64,000 bases of DNA from Chrysomallon squamiferum (taxonomy: Eukaryota; Mollusca; Gastropoda; Neomphalida; Peltospiridae), in NCBI GenBank assembly GCA_012295275.1, contig CM022665.1:20189150-20253149 (forward strand). Reading direction: 5' to 3'. The translations under genes were made by a program, and so were the position numbers. How positions within the stretch are numbered: the first letter of the stretch is position 1; every line of letters begins with the position of its first letter. Of the stretch, positions 46,605 to 60,122 are shown in pieces. Under the pieces are notes generated by a model. That model saw nothing but the letters and a program-made list of their open reading frames with translations. It had not been told where the DNA came from and did no database searches.

Positions 46605-48480
46605 TAACTGTTATAAAACATATAAAATGGCTGGTGTCCAGTATTGAATTACAGAAAATTCAGTGACTGTTGGTAATTTTATTATTATTATTATTATTAT
46701 TTGTTTTAATCCGCTGTGAAGCTGTGTAAGTGTTTAGTTAACTGACACGTGATAAGAACGTGAAATACGTGCAGACGCTGAGTGAACTAAGACAACTCGT
46801 CTTCTGGCGATCTGAACCACTTACACATCGGTCAGCTGAGAGCTGTCTGTAATGTGGTTCTGAGTGGACAAAACACTGACGAAACAAATGTAATTAATGA
46901 GAATGTTGTTGAAACACAGATGTATAAAAAAAAAACACATCCATTTTCTAATAACATCTTATGCCTGGTAAAATAATACAAAATGCTACACATATACAAG
47001 ATGCAACATATATTATACAAGAAACTACTTATGTTCAAGATACTAGACACATACAACATAAAACATATGTACAAGATACTACCTATATACTAGAAAGTAT
47101 ATATACAAGATACAGTAGAAATCACACTTTCTACAAACTTAGTAATAACGTCACGCTTTCTTATAACTCATAACACAGATGTTTCAGTATGGCATTATCG
47201 ACATGACGTTGTCGTAGTAGCAGTTCGTTACACGAAATAGGAGACAGCGAATTGAAGATAATGAGATTTTTAATGTGTGTGTCAGTTATAGACGTATGTA
47301 TCGTCCTAACTACATCATTCTTAACATACGAAATTACTAATTACAATTAATTAGACATGTAATTAATCATGCTAAATTTGTGAGAGTGCGTGCTTGGATG
47401 CGCGCGTGCATGAGTGTGCGCTCTCCTCTTTCTTTCATCTCATTATTTCATTCATTCCTTCTTTCTTTCATTTCTTCATTGTCCTGTTCTTCTTTTATTG
47501 ATTCTTTCTTTTAATCTCATCTGTGTTCCATCTATTTGTACTTTCTTTCCCTTCTTCCTTCTCTTCCTCTTCTTTCAATCATTCTTTCATTATTTCGTTC
47601 TTTCCGTTTTTCTTCTCTCTTTCATTCTCTTTGAAACATTTTTTCCTCTCTTTATTTCCATCAGTCATATTTTGTATCATCCTTTCTCTGTTTTTCCTTT
47701 CTTTCTTTCATTTGTTATATTCTTACTTTCAGTATTTCTTACCTCTCACCTTCTCTCTCTAATTTACTCCTATTTATCTATTTCCGTCACATAAAGAAAA
47801 GTTGTTTGCAAAGCATTATTATACTCTAAGATCAATGCACTTTACGTGTACTATAATAATTATTATCTCCTGCAGAATCTATTTCCCATAGCGACACGAT
47901 AACTTCCTTTTCGCACGTTTTATAATGTGTTTTTTTTTTTATATTAACAATATTTCTAAAACCTTTGATCACATTCCATCTTCCACAGAGCTTTACTTTG
48001 AAATTTACATAAGACAAACTAAAGCTAACATTAATTCTGAAGAATATTAAATATGTATACGTATACAGCTAGTAGCAATTATGTATAATTATATATAGTA
48101 TGTCATATGTCACGTAACAGGTTTTCGTATATTTATGGACTTCTTGTTCCTGGGATTTTGTTCATTTCAGCCAGTCTTTCGGTAACACCTTTGTTTTTGC
48201 TGAATAGGTCATTAAAACGTTACACTGATATATATATATGTGTGTGTGTTGTTTATCTAATTCTATTTATTTACTTAAAATATTTATTTATTTTTTTATT
48301 AATTTATTATTTGTTTATTTCTTTGTTTTGTTTATTTATTTATTTGTATGTCTGTTTGTTTCTCTATTTAATTTAATTTAATTTATTCATTCGTTCATTC
48401 ATTCATTCATTCATTCATTCATTCATTCATTTATTCACTCATTTAGTTATTTCTTTATTTCTTTATTTTTATAACAATAA
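46526..48480. other. spacer with ATACAAGATACTAC-like and TTCTTT-rich segments
   Basis: (TA)n 46569-46596; degenerate 'acaagatactacata' repeats 46975-47115; pyrimidine-rich 47410-47780; TTTA/TTCA repeats 48260-48460. No gene is supported. Confidence 0.75.
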
Positions 48481-48628
48481 TAACAAATATTATAATAAAA
48501 TATGACGTGAAAGCCGTCTGGATTATAACAAGTAAAACTATTTAGTATCTAGGCTAACACTGAATATTTCAATGTAAATATCTCGCCAACCTTCCAGAAT
48601 GATTCTACTAAATTTATAGCAGAAGTAG

Positions 48629-48659
<31 letters not shown>

Positions 48660-49435
48660 ATTCTCTTATTTAAAAGTGTGTTTTACCAATACCTTTCAGT
48701 TACTTATTTGTTTTGTTTAGTTGTTTTTTGCTGTTGTCGTTGTTGTCGTTGTTGTTGTTGTCGTTTGTTTGTTTGTTTGTTTGTTGTTGTTTTTTGTTGC
48801 TCTTCTTCTTTTGAGAACATGTCTGTTTCTCGTTTTTCTTTTTTAATATTATATTGGTTTATATTTGTTGTTGTTGTTGTTATTATTATTATTATTATTA
48901 TTATCATCATCATTATTATTTTTTATTAATTCTTCCTTCCTTCCTTTCTTTCTCTTCTTTCTTTCTTTCTTTCTTTCTTTATTTCTTTCTTTATTTATTT
49001 ATATTATTATTATTAATGTTTAGCTATTTATTTAAGTTGTTGTTATTTATATTTCTTTCTTTTTCCTACTTCTTCTACTTTTTTTTTTTTTTTTTTTTGT
49101 TTGTTTGTTTGTTAGATACATGTAATATGTGTTGGTATTTCACATTCATGACGATATTTAATCTGCTACATTTAGGTTATCAAAACTCGTCACTTTTGTG
49201 ATTCTTTTTTATTTGTCTGGACCATCTCCCAGTAGATTTCTTTACAAACCTCTTTACGAGCTACTTTCATATACTAATTACTTACCACTGAAGGATATCA
49301 GTTCTAGTGTTTACAGTGGATGTAAGTAAACACTGCAGAAGATATCCAGTGTTAAGTAAAAAACCAGGCGTGATAATTAACTAGTAATAAATATAATAAT
49401 ATGTTCTTTTGTTGATATACTGTACATCAGCAGCA

Positions 49436-49478
<43 letters not shown>

Positions 49479-49656
49479 CAACAACAACTACTACTACAGC
49501 AATAATAATAATAATGCTCAAGAACAGCAACAACTGCAACAACAACAACCAGAACTACATCATTAATAATAATGTTGTTCAACAATAACAACAACAACAA
49601 TAATAATAATAATAATCGTTGTTATTTAATAGTCATAGTATTATTATTATTATTAT

Positions 49657-49706
<50 letters not shown>

Positions 49707-50276
49707 CGGTATATATAAATCGATTCAGTTTCGGTGATACGCGAAATTAATCAAGGAATTCCGGATAATCAAATGACGTCATACGCGGAGGAAGCAGTCA
49801 TTGTCATATTTGTTTTCTTTTCTTAGAAAAGAAGTTTTTAAGGTAGGTTATTATTATGACTACTACTACTACTACTATTACTACTGTTGTTGTTGTTGTT
49901 GTTTGTGTGTCTGTTTTTGTATGCAAGCCTGATTCACATGTAGAAGGAAAATGGCATTTTTAAAATTCCATTTTAGACATCCCCAAAAACGTTTCTGACA
50001 TGACATGTTTGCTGGCAAGATAACGTAATTAGTTTTGTTTAATATTTAATATGAAGTTTTAACTCACAAAAATTTCACCTCGGGTTATAAGACTTGCAAC
50101 GTGCGGTTATGAATAAATAAATATTTACACACTGCATTTCAATGGCAATTAATATTTATTAAAATAATAATAATAATAATAATAACAACAACAACAATAA
50201 TAACAACGACAACAACAGCAATAACAATAACAATAACAAGAATAATAATAGTGAAAGTAATAGCAATAGTAACAGT

Positions 50277-50312
<36 letters not shown>

Positions 50313-50420
50313 AATAATAATAATAATAATAATAATAAACACTTCATGGTCTTTTTTATTGACTAATAGTGACGTATATTTTACACACATTTTCTCAAAC
50401 ACACAAAAATTCAAGTTGTT
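48481..50420. other. spacer dominated by triplet and T-rich repeats
   Basis: A-run 48636-48660, TTG and TTA tracts 48715-48920, CTTT repeats 48930-49000, AAT/AAC 49436-49620, (GTA)n 49658-49705, AAT/AAC 50163-50338. No gene is supported. Confidence 0.8.
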
Positions 50421-52104
50421 TTGATGACCGGTAATGAGATCCTAGTTAGAACGTGAAAAAGACTAAACTGTACACTGACACCCGGTTTTCCTCTGCGTTG
50501 TTCTGTAAGTAATTAATCAGCAAACACGCCATGTGTAATCTGTTCACAATCTCTCTGTGTGCGGCCGTGTTTGTAGATAAATCTCACTTAGCTAACCAGT
50601 GACTGATAAAACTGTAAGTACTCCCTATTAAACATTAAACAGTAGATAATATGTAAAGGTGAGTAGGTTTCCCAGTTTCAAATTGCATTATCGTCTTACT
50701 AATTGCAATATGTAATATAATTATCCTACGTGTCCGTTACCCAGCAAAAGAATGACGTCATTAACAATAAACTCATTTTCGTGTTATCTAGATAGTTTAT
50801 TTTTCATTTTTACAAGATACATACATATTAGAACTTTGTCATGGATAAAAGTTGGTGTATATACGAAATACACACATATGTATATATATATATACTCGCC
50901 TACAAACAAACAGACATATTTAAGCACATACGTGTATACAAACGTAAAGCAAACAGGTAAACAATTAATCAAATAAATAAATAAATAAATAGAAATAGTT
51001 AAATATATAAATATTAAGTAAATAAAAGTATGTATGTAAGTAAGTAAATAAATAAATACAAACTGGAGCTCCTTCACAAAAACCAAAAAAAAAAAAAAAA
51101 ACCCCAAAATATCTTAAATAAAAGAGAAACAGAAATAACTAACTAAAAATGAACGACGTAATTTCATAAACTGCGTAGTGTACAAAATACCACCAAACAA
51201 AGAAATGTGAATCTTCTAATTACGTCATGAACAGACTGGTATTTTTAACAAAATACATTATTTAACGTCCACTCTCTCTCTCTTCTGAGATGAAACAAAT
51301 CGTATCAGTGTCTGTAAATGAGAAAATTTCACATCTATAAAGTGAACAAACTGGTTTCAGTTTCACAATTAGAAATAAACATTTTGTTTTCCTGCTAGCT
51401 AAATCTCATCAGAAAACACGTAACTGTGAGAAAAGTAAATAAATATATATTTTTTTTAAATAATGGGAAAATACTACACACAGTCTTAGATACTGTACTA
51501 AATAAAACGTAAACATGACGACGTAAAATAAAACGGAAACATATATATATTACTTAATCTTCACTGTAAATGCATTTTCTTTCTTATTGCCATTCTCTCA
51601 CTCGATGCCTTCGTTATCTCTTATTAACAAACCAAACTTTAAAAAACGAAAAAAACAAACATAAAACGTAAAGTTTGAATTAAAGTGTTATTATTATCAT
51701 CATCATCATCATCATCTTCGTCGTCGTCGTCTGCATCGTCATCGTAGGATAACCTTGACATTAAAACATAACAGTTAAATAGTATCAAGCGATGAGAAGC
51801 CATCTTTTAATGGCTGAGTTGAGCTGTAAATAAAACAGAAATCGTACAAGTCTCTAAGTTTTTGTCGTCTGCACTTTTCTGTCAAAACTTAGATGACCCC
51901 CAATGATGACCAGCGCGATCTAGTGACACTACAGATGATTTAAGGGAGATAAATCATTTCAAAATGGGTTTATGAAATCCTACAACTATCAGATATCGCT
52001 GAAGATAAGTGCAGGAGAAGAAGAAATGACATTTCATTTTTTTTCACCACAGCATGACTCATAAACATTTGTTTTTCTCTGAACTACGTGTGCTCTGTTT
52101 TCAG
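50421..52104. other. AT-rich spacer
   Basis: Short TA and AAAT tracts near 50880 and 50970-51060; TCATCG triplets 51696-51745. No gene is supported. Confidence 0.65.
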
Positions 52105-52561
52105 AGGAAGAAATTAAACAAGATATCAATGCCAAGCTTCCGCTGGCCAAACTACAGGTCAAGCAGCGGTAAGCAATTAATCTTTTTCATTTATTCATTT
52201 ATTCTTTCATTTAGCCATTCATTTATTCTTTCATTCTTTCATTCATTTATTTATGTATTCATTTCCAGTGAGTCAACTGGACAGGACTGAGTTTCAGTTT
52301 TATTTTTTATTTTATAATTTATTTTATTTTTTATTATTATTATTTTTTTCGGTCCCGGATTGATTTATATTTATTTAATATTTTGTGCAGTTTATTTGTT
52401 TTAATATTAAATTTAGACATAATAACAATATGAATGAATATTTTAACAATGATATATATATATATATATATACATGTTTTCTGGTTTCAGCGAAACTACA
52501 GGAAAAGAAGATACCATATAAATCACGTGATTTGTTTTCTTCAAGGCTTTCGTCAGTTTGA
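52105..52561 (+). CDS. weak candidate terminal exon pair
   Basis: A 64-nt segment (52105-52168) lies between CTGTTTTCAG and GGTAAGC. A second starts at 52491 after CTGGTTTCAG. Joined, they give a frame ending ...AKLQEKKIPYKSRD...SSV with TGA at 52559-52561. Another frame of the first segment (EEIKQDINAKLPLAKLQ) is also open, so the frame is uncertain. No upstream exon was found. Confidence 0.2.
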
Positions 52562-53375
52562 CATAATATCACACATTTAATTAATTAATTAATTTAGATG
52601 TGTCGCAGCTTACTGACGTCACACACATAATTATACACAGTCATGCATGCACGCGCACACACGACACCCCAGCACTCGCATAATACATACATACTCACAT
52701 ATAGTACCATTCAGTCCACAAAAACATAAATAATCGTAATGTTTTTTTTTTTTTAAAAACAACGGAAAAAAAACAAAAACACAAAGAAATCAAGGAAACG
52801 GAAAATGAAAAAGAAAATAATAATTATAACAAAAAATCAAAAGCAATATAATGTTAATAATACTGTTGCCATAACAACCAGTCTTGCAACAGTAATTGAA
52901 AAGTAAATTATAATTATACAATTTTGTAATCAAATACGTTTTATCACAAGATACCAGCAAAAAAATATATGTATATCTAGATATATATGTAATTATGTAT
53001 GTATTTTTCATCAGCATGGTAATCCTTTTAACCACGATTTTTTCTCTCTTCTTTTCATTTCGTGTGTTTCTTGCTTTGTGTCAAAGTGTTTACCTTGGTA
53101 CTCTTTACACACAGTAATTTTGATTTGATGAAAAATATCAAATCTGGACGTGACCGCGGAATTAGATAAAATAAATAAATGGCAAATGATGTGCAGTGAA
53201 AAACGCCTGCTGAGTAAACACACAGAAGAAACACAGACTAGCAGCAGATTTTAAGTTATCTCTTCAAAGTAAAAATAAACATTTTATATCAACAAGAAAT
53301 AATAAACTTACCACGCAACAAGAAGATACAAATACGACACACACACACACACACACGACATAGACACACCTAAGA
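52562..53375. other. AT-rich spacer
   Basis: Short CA and TA runs; nothing recognised. Confidence 0.7.
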
Positions 53376-53379
53376 TTGT

Positions 53380-53455
53380 CGATGGCCGAACGGTATCGTC
53401 TTTCGTGTTTGAATAAAGAGCCATATCTTCGAGTCTCTGTCAGCGGAATGTGACT
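53380..53455 (+). repeat. tRNA-derived SINE fragment
   Basis: GATGGCCGAACGGTATCG matches an A box of the Leu/Ser type and TTCGAGTCTCTG a B box, about 30 nt apart. Pairing of the acceptor arm is not evident, so a SINE head is more likely than a functional tRNA. Confidence 0.55.
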
Positions 53456-54122
53456 TTGTTAAGGTTTTGATTAAGGTCCTACTGCGCCAGTGCCTTCCCG
53501 AATACTGTCTAAGTGCACAGTCTAATCAGACATACGTAATTAAAACAACAGAATATTCATTCCTAAATACACACAAACATATGTACACTTTCATACTTAT
53601 TTACTAAAAAATGGAAAAGAAAAAAATAATGTATTTATATTATTAGTAGTAGTAAAATAACCATCATCATTATTAACAATAGTAGCAGTAGTTGTTGTTG
53701 TTGTTGTAATAATAGTTTTGGTAGTAGTAGTAGTAAAAAATAAAATAAACTCGTATATAATATTTTCTATAAAAATGTTTATTATTTTGTACTGTAATTA
53801 TACAATTTGATTAAAAGATGTGACGAAATTCAACTAATAACTGTCAGATCATTTTTTTTTTTTTTTTTATTATTTTTTTTTTTTTACAAACACATAGTTT
53901 TGTACACGCGTTCAGACATATATACAAATATGTACAGCAAAAATAAGGAACATGTTAAAATAAAGAAAAAAATAAACAAAATCGTTAAATTAAAACATTT
54001 CGGTAGCTGTAAACATTACATACTGGAACAGAATTCTCTTTTCTGTGAATATTAAATTAACACTGAGGAAATTTTAAAATAATTTAAATATAACTAGTTG
54101 CGATATCAAAACACATTGTTTT
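53456..54122. other. spacer and probable 3' UTR of the next minus-strand ORF
   Basis: Contains a minus-strand AATAAA (TTTATT at 53778-53783) about 340 bp past the stop at 54123, plus T runs 53852-53885. Confidence 0.45.
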
Positions 54123-54896
54123 CTAAGTCGACAGGTGCGGAAGATCGCTGGCCTTAACCTGCTTGTATTCGAATCTGCAGTTAGGTTTTGAATTTGCCCC
54201 ACTTCCGCTTGGTATACGCACTTCCGGAAGAAAATGTATGGATTTCTTCTTATTCTGTTTGACGTTTCCTGTTGTCCCTTTGTTCTTGAGATACGTCTTG
54301 AAGTAACTGATGCCGCAGTGCAGTTCAATGTTCATGTATCTGGAAGAATCATTCTTTGCGACATGTCTTCCGGACCGCTGTTGCTGTAAAACGTTTATGA
54401 GTTGATGTTTGAGTTCGTAGTACTCTTCTTGTAGTTCGTTGTGTGTTGGTTTCTGCTGGAAATTCACTTTGATCAGTGGCGAGATTTTCACTTTATCTGC
54501 CTCCCATACTTTGTATCTCTGGTAATTCGTTCTTGTCAACTTTGTTCCACGAGCTTCCACTGGGATTAAAACAGACATGTAGTCACTTCTTTCTAATCCC
54601 CTCCGCGCTGACGTCATACGTTTTGCGTTCTCTGACAAGCACTGTTCCCGTGACGTCATATTTCTCTGGGTATGTGGTGGCGGTGATATAGTTTCACATT
54701 GTGACTGTAAAGTCATTCTACTGGGACACTGAAGTCTGGACAAAACACTGGGACACGTAGTTCGAGATAAAACACTTTGACATTGCGATGTTCGACTTAA
54801 AGAGCCGTCAGCAGTTATCCAGTTAATGGCTTCTGAAATGTCATCAATTTTGACAGATCTGGTGTCCTGATAATTCGTTGAAATGGCAGGAAACAT
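54123..54896 (-). CDS. uncharacterised 257-residue protein
   Basis: One open frame from ATG 54896 (MFPAIS, with ACC before the ATG) to TAG 54123-54125; the frame is open upstream to 54950 but without another ATG. The N-terminal third has repeated short Ser/Cys/Gln phrases (SQCQSVLSR, CPSVLSR, LQCPSR). A central Glu/Gln/Leu-rich stretch (NELQEEYYELKHQLINVLQQ) is likely a short coiled coil. The C-terminus is basic. No signal peptide, membrane helix or known domain is recognised. The even composition and higher GC than the flanks argue for a real gene. Confidence 0.55.
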   Translation of the reverse strand: MFPAISTNYQDTRSVKIDDISEAINWITADGSLSRTSQCQSVLSRTTCPSVLSRLQCPSRMTLQSQCETISPPPHTQRNMTSREQCLSENAKRMTSARRGLERSDYMSVLIPVEARGTKLTRTNYQRYKVWEADKVKISPLIKVNFQQKPTHNELQEEYYELKHQLINVLQQQRSGRHVAKNDSSRYMNIELHCGISYFKTYLKNKGTTGNVKQNKKKSIHFLPEVRIPSGSGANSKPNCRFEYKQVKASDLPHLST

Positions 54897-55323
54897 GGTC
54901 ACGATCTTTCTCCAACAGTCTTTCTTACACAAAAACAGTACGACGAGCACTACGAGATTACCACCCCGATGACAACGTCATATTTGTCCACTATTCTACA
55001 CTGACACGTACACAAAGAACGGAGAAGTTTAATACTTTTAGACATATGTTAATGAAGTCCTTTTTTTTATCTCTTCTGTTCTTTATAATAATTTTAGCAG
55101 GTTCTGCGCATGTCAGTTGATAGTTTGACCCCGAACCTGTTTGTTTCCGAAAGCTGTTAAGCCATACTCAGTTTGTGTCGCTTGATTAATCTGTCACTTT
55201 CACCAGCTTTCTTGTCAAAGAAAACACACACTACACCACACACGAACCACGATCACGATTTACGTTACGTCAGCTCTGATAGCTTTGTCCTTGAAACCTA
55301 TTTTTCTAGTTTTAACCTCCATC

Positions 55324-55354
<31 letters not shown>

Positions 55355-56327
55355 TACAATAATAGTAAAAATGACTGTAGTAATAGTACTAGTAGTAGTA
55401 GTAGTAGTAGCAATACATTAAATAATATAATTATATTTACTGAATATTATTTATTTATTTATTGTTGATAATGACAATGACGATAATGTTACTGCTATTT
55501 TTCAAAAATTCCGGATTATAATAATAACAACAGTTATGATAATTATTTTTACATTATTATAGTATTAATTAATTAACAGTCATATATTAATTTTATATCT
55601 CTACGAAGGGAAGATAATCAGGATCGTAACTGACATCTGACACTATTCTTATAACAGTAAGTACTGAAAGGTAAGTTGTATTACTGTCTGTTATTTGATT
55701 GGTTGGATAGTAAATCTAGGATGGTTAACAAGCATACCAGTAAGGATCATGTGATCGACATTCGGAACGAACAAACAAAACTGAGCCAATAAACCGATTA
55801 TATCTTAACACTGCACTAAATACTCGAAAGTGACGTTTGTATTATAATGCGCTCAGACAACCTTAATATTTACTCTGTGTCTAATAATCCTTAGTTTATC
55901 TTTATGTAGGTACCTGAATATAGTTCACTGTATACATACGCTTCCAAGTTATTGATTTTTACCCTTTGAGTTGATTCTTCTGACAATAAATTAACAAGTT
56001 TGTAGACACGTCATAAATTATGACGTAATTAGTTTGAAGTGATTGACTCTGTCACGTATTTATGTCAGACTTTACGTACGAAATGACGTCGTGATGAAAG
56101 GGAAACAAGGAGACTACTTCACCGTGACGTCATAATGAAAAGAGAAACAGTCAGCCTCAGTTTAACATCGCTAACAAATGCACACAACATAAATAATAAT
56201 AATAATAATGAAGATTAAAAATTAGATAAACAGAGCAATAAAACACGTAATAGTGATCTAGTGATTTAACTTTTTTATTAAAACATTATTTTCTCTCAGT
56301 CTATCTATCTACCTATCTGTCTATCTG

Positions 56328-56360
<33 letters not shown>

Positions 56361-56807
56361 ATGATCAATTATGATATATATATGATAAATTATTTTAATG
56401 TTAATACAGCCATATAAATAAAAGTAAATAAACAAGCACATAAAGCGCATAAACACACAGAATTAATATAAATAAATGAAAAGAAGTCTTATTTTGTTAA
56501 TCTCACATGTCAGTGATGATCGTGTCAGTCACACATTGCGTTGAATCAGTTTCCAGGATCCGCTTAAGAACAGAAACAAACAGAAATGAACGACCACAAA
56601 TTATAACACATTCTGATCCTCATAGACTGTGTTCATAACAAACGTTTATCCCAGTTCTTAGCAGAGACTCCAGACAGAGGACGGCAGAGGAAGAAGTAAA
56701 CTGTGAATTGTGACAGCACGTGTAAATATTGTTCTTTGTTTTCCGCGTATACAAATCACACTTAGTGTGCGTCCTTTGTCTTACACAAACGTAAAAGTTG
56801 TATACAC
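54897..56807. other. spacer
   Basis: AAT/GTA short runs 55325-55415, TATC repeats 56297-56360. A minus-strand AATAAA (TTTATT at 56274-56279) could serve the ORF at 56808. No other gene seen. Confidence 0.6.
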
Positions 56808-57236
56808 TTAGTACGCGCCCTTGCCGTACACCAGTCTTGGAGAATTTTTACAGCTGAGATCTTCTGGTATAAGTTTGACATCAATCTTCCTCACACAGCG
56901 ATAATGTCGCAGTGTTGGAGTCATGTTGTAGCTGCTTTCCGAAACCGGTTTTGGTTTGTATAAATTAGCTCTTATTTTGTGATAGTCGTTCTCCACTATC
57001 GCGTGATAGTTACGTCCCTTGGATTGTCGGCCCTTGTCTGATGCCGGGGAGGGTCTGCTTGTGTCTGCACTCCTGTCATTCAAAACACACTGATCAGTTT
57101 CCTTGTTATCCTCAGTTTCGCACACGTAATTCTCAACTCTTCTGTTGTAACGATTTTCTCTGAAAAATCTTGACTCCCCTACGTTTATTTTAGACAGCGC
57201 TTTCAAGCAGTCTTTAACAGTGACACAGCCATCCAT
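56808..57236 (-). CDS. uncharacterised 142-residue protein
   Basis: ATG at 57236 in a good context (AAAAAATGG) to a TAA stop at 56808-56810. It begins MDGCVTVKDCLKALSKI and is basic overall, with charged and polar residues throughout and no membrane segment. No domain is recognised. Located 1.9 kb upstream of, and in the same direction as, the ORF at 54123. It could be an exon of a larger gene, but it has its own start and stop. Confidence 0.5.
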   Translation of the reverse strand: MDGCVTVKDCLKALSKINVGESRFFRENRYNRRVENYVCETEDNKETDQCVLNDRSADTSRPSPASDKGRQSKGRNYHAIVENDYHKIRANLYKPKPVSESSYNMTPTLRHYRCVRKIDVKLIPEDLSCKNSPRLVYGKGAY

Positions 57237-58088
57237 TTTTTAACGAGTCTCTTTTTAAAAACGTAAGTCATGTCTGGTAATTACACCAGAACAGGAAAAA
57301 AATTAAATAAAATAAAGTCCTTATTGCATAAAGTGGTAGAGGACGCACCCAGTAATGCAGAGTATCACACGAGTATTGTTAAATAACAGAAGTAAAACGT
57401 TCGTAATGTTAATCCAGTTACACAATTTGAAAGAAACTACTTTATCAACACCTGCTAGCTGAAATATTTCTCAGATTGAAAAAAAGAAAAAAAAGAAAAC
57501 AGACCGCTTTGCCCAAGTCTATTAAGAAGTAATTAATAATAGAGTGTTTAGTGACCCAGTTCAGTGTTACTCTATCGAGTAATCGAGTAGATTATGTCTG
57601 AATAGCGTGTGTGTGTCTAACAATGTCTCCCAGTTTACAAAGGTCGCGCCTACGAACGATTAGTAGTGGGATCAATTCACGTGACAGGCCAGGTTCACGG
57701 AATCAGTTCACGTCACATGACACGGGTCGCAAATTCGACGTAGAAGACAATCGTTCTAACCAGTTTTAGTTCGCGTAAACCGTCACATGCGGTGTGATCC
57801 ATTCACCTTAATTACTGTTGTATCACACATCTCTTACATCAACAGACAAATCTCTTCATGGCTGGCTGGATTTCGTGGTGTCTCCTGATATCTCCATTTC
57901 TATTTACTGATTTGCAGTAGTCTTTAAGACGTGTGTATTTTACGTAGTTAACCCTTTTTGTACCGGTTAAAAAAGCAGGAGGGAATGGTGAAAAAAAATG
58001 GTAATAATATCTTTGTGTGAATAACATCTCTTGTAAATCAGTTGTTCCTCTGTTTTATCTATCTATCTATGTATATGTCTGTCTTTGT

Positions 58089-58123
<35 letters not shown>

Positions 58124-58570
58124 AACTATTTATCTATATTTATGATGGGGAAGAATATAGATACAGAGCATAACGTAGAAAGATAGAATTTTTTTTAAAT
58201 AATTAGAAAAATAAAAATAAACTGCAAACACATCTTTCGTATTGTTCACCTGTTGCGCTGTGAATAATATTAATTAAAATTAAAATAGCAGATTACAGAA
58301 CATGTCACTGATCTGTGCTTTTCTGAATGGCTTAAAATTAATACATTATTGCAACAAATCTACAATGACTGAGCCACCGTTCCGTAAAAATACTTCACGC
58401 TGCATCAAGTGATACAAACTATATATATTTTGAAATATCTTTCAAATAAATTATATATATTTAAATTTAGCATCAAGAAATTCTTTATATGCAACCACTT
58501 CACTGACAGTATAACACATAGGTCGATATGTACAGCAACGACAGCAGACCACTGGTTGGAACGAGAACTT
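57237..58570. other. AT-rich spacer
   Basis: (TA)n 58092-58119 with TCTA repeats before it. No gene is supported. Confidence 0.7.
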
Positions 58571-58571
58571 T

Positions 58572-58655
58572 TTCAGTGGATCCATCAGTAACAAGGATCG
58601 ATCCGACGGCCTAAGGGTGAGATTACGCATGCTCTACTATTGAGCTACTTACATT
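58572..58655 (-). repeat. tRNA-derived SINE fragment
   Basis: On the minus strand, GTAGCTCAATAGTAGAGCATG is a near-consensus A box and GTCGGATCGATCC a B box, about 35 nt apart. This is the best tRNA-like match in the window, but the acceptor stem does not close and there is no clear anticodon arm. Confidence 0.6.
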
Positions 58656-58998
58656 TTCATCTGAATTACCTTTTAGAGAAGAAAAAGAAAATTCAATATA
58701 GTGTTATCACGAATATTTTAATAATGAACAAACAGTTTATCAAGTCTTCAACTTTTCTGTATCGCCTTAGTGAATAATTTAGTAAGGAAATGAATTTCAT
58801 GCTGTGTGAAATTAATGAACAGGTGAAACAATCAATGTCAGGTTTAATTAATCGTCGTTTAATTATTAACTGATTAATTACCATAGGCATGTTATCGTAT
58901 GCAAATCTGTGTGTATGTGTGTAAAAAAGTATACGTATACAGAATATGAGAGACAGAAAAAAAGAGATGGAGAAAGAGAGTACTTGAGAGAAAAACAG

Positions 58999-59077
<79 letters not shown>

Positions 59078-60120
59078 CTCACAGAGACAGAAAGAGAGAA
59101 ATTGAGAGAGAAAAGAGAGAAAGAAAGAAATAAACGAGAGAGAGACAGACAGTGACAGAGAGACAGGGAGAGAGAACACATTACAACTGATGACGTCTAC
59201 TGGTGCATTAACTTTATATTTATTTAGATATCATTATTTGTAATAAAGTTTACAGTGATATCAAGACAAAGATAACATAAAATTTATGTTTACAAAATCA
59301 GGAATTGTTTACAAAGAAAGCGTCACAGCTAATTAACAAGCACATTGTCTCTTGTTGACGTTGTGATAATAAATACTTACACAAATTAATACTGTAGATA
59401 TACATCGCGACTGTATTTAAAATAGTCTGTTTTAGTGACATCATTTAAAAGATTATAAATGAAAAAATAAATCAATCAAATAAATAAATACATGAAGATA
59501 TGTTTTTAATATTTTGGCGCTAGAAAGCATTGTGAGAAGAAGATACTGTGAATATTTTAAAAATGGTGGTAACAAGAATATGGGAGGGATAAACAGTCAC
59601 CGTGTTATATACTAATAATATTTTACATTTATTAAAGGACATTTTTTTAAAAAGACCTCATTTCTAAAATATTTCCTAATCGACACAGAACCATCTCCTC
59701 AAAAATGGCTTACACTTAAAATAACACGTAGAGAAGAAAACAAATAGTTCGTGCAAGAAATGTAGGCCCAGACACCCTCCTAAACACTGAGGTGTATCCG
59801 CTCCTGATTCGTGGTTTTCCCACGTGTTGACAAAATAATCGAGTATGCAGTACGATGACGTAATCACTACGGTTGAGTAATTCACGCAATAAAACATGGA
59901 TAATTTTTTAAAACACGGCAACTCCAACAAGTAAAAGTGGAAGTTATCACGTTCTGACACGAGTAAACTTGTTTTGTTTCACTCAGATGACATGGAGTTA
60001 TGGTAAGTTATATTATTATATAGTTCTCTCTATCTTTCTATCACCACCTGTATCACTGTCACTATCAATGTCTATCTGTCGATCTATCTGTATATCTATC
60101 TGTCTATATTAATACTATTA
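58656..60120. other. spacer with (GA)n
   Basis: (GA)n 59003-59075 within a purine-rich segment 58945-59175. Reading frames here are repeat artefacts. No gene is supported. Confidence 0.8.
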
Positions 60121-60122
60121 AT

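Noticed and set aside
59676-59960. 94-codon Cys-rich minus-strand frame
   Set aside because: Composition is close to random AT-rich translation, with no supporting context; left unannotated.
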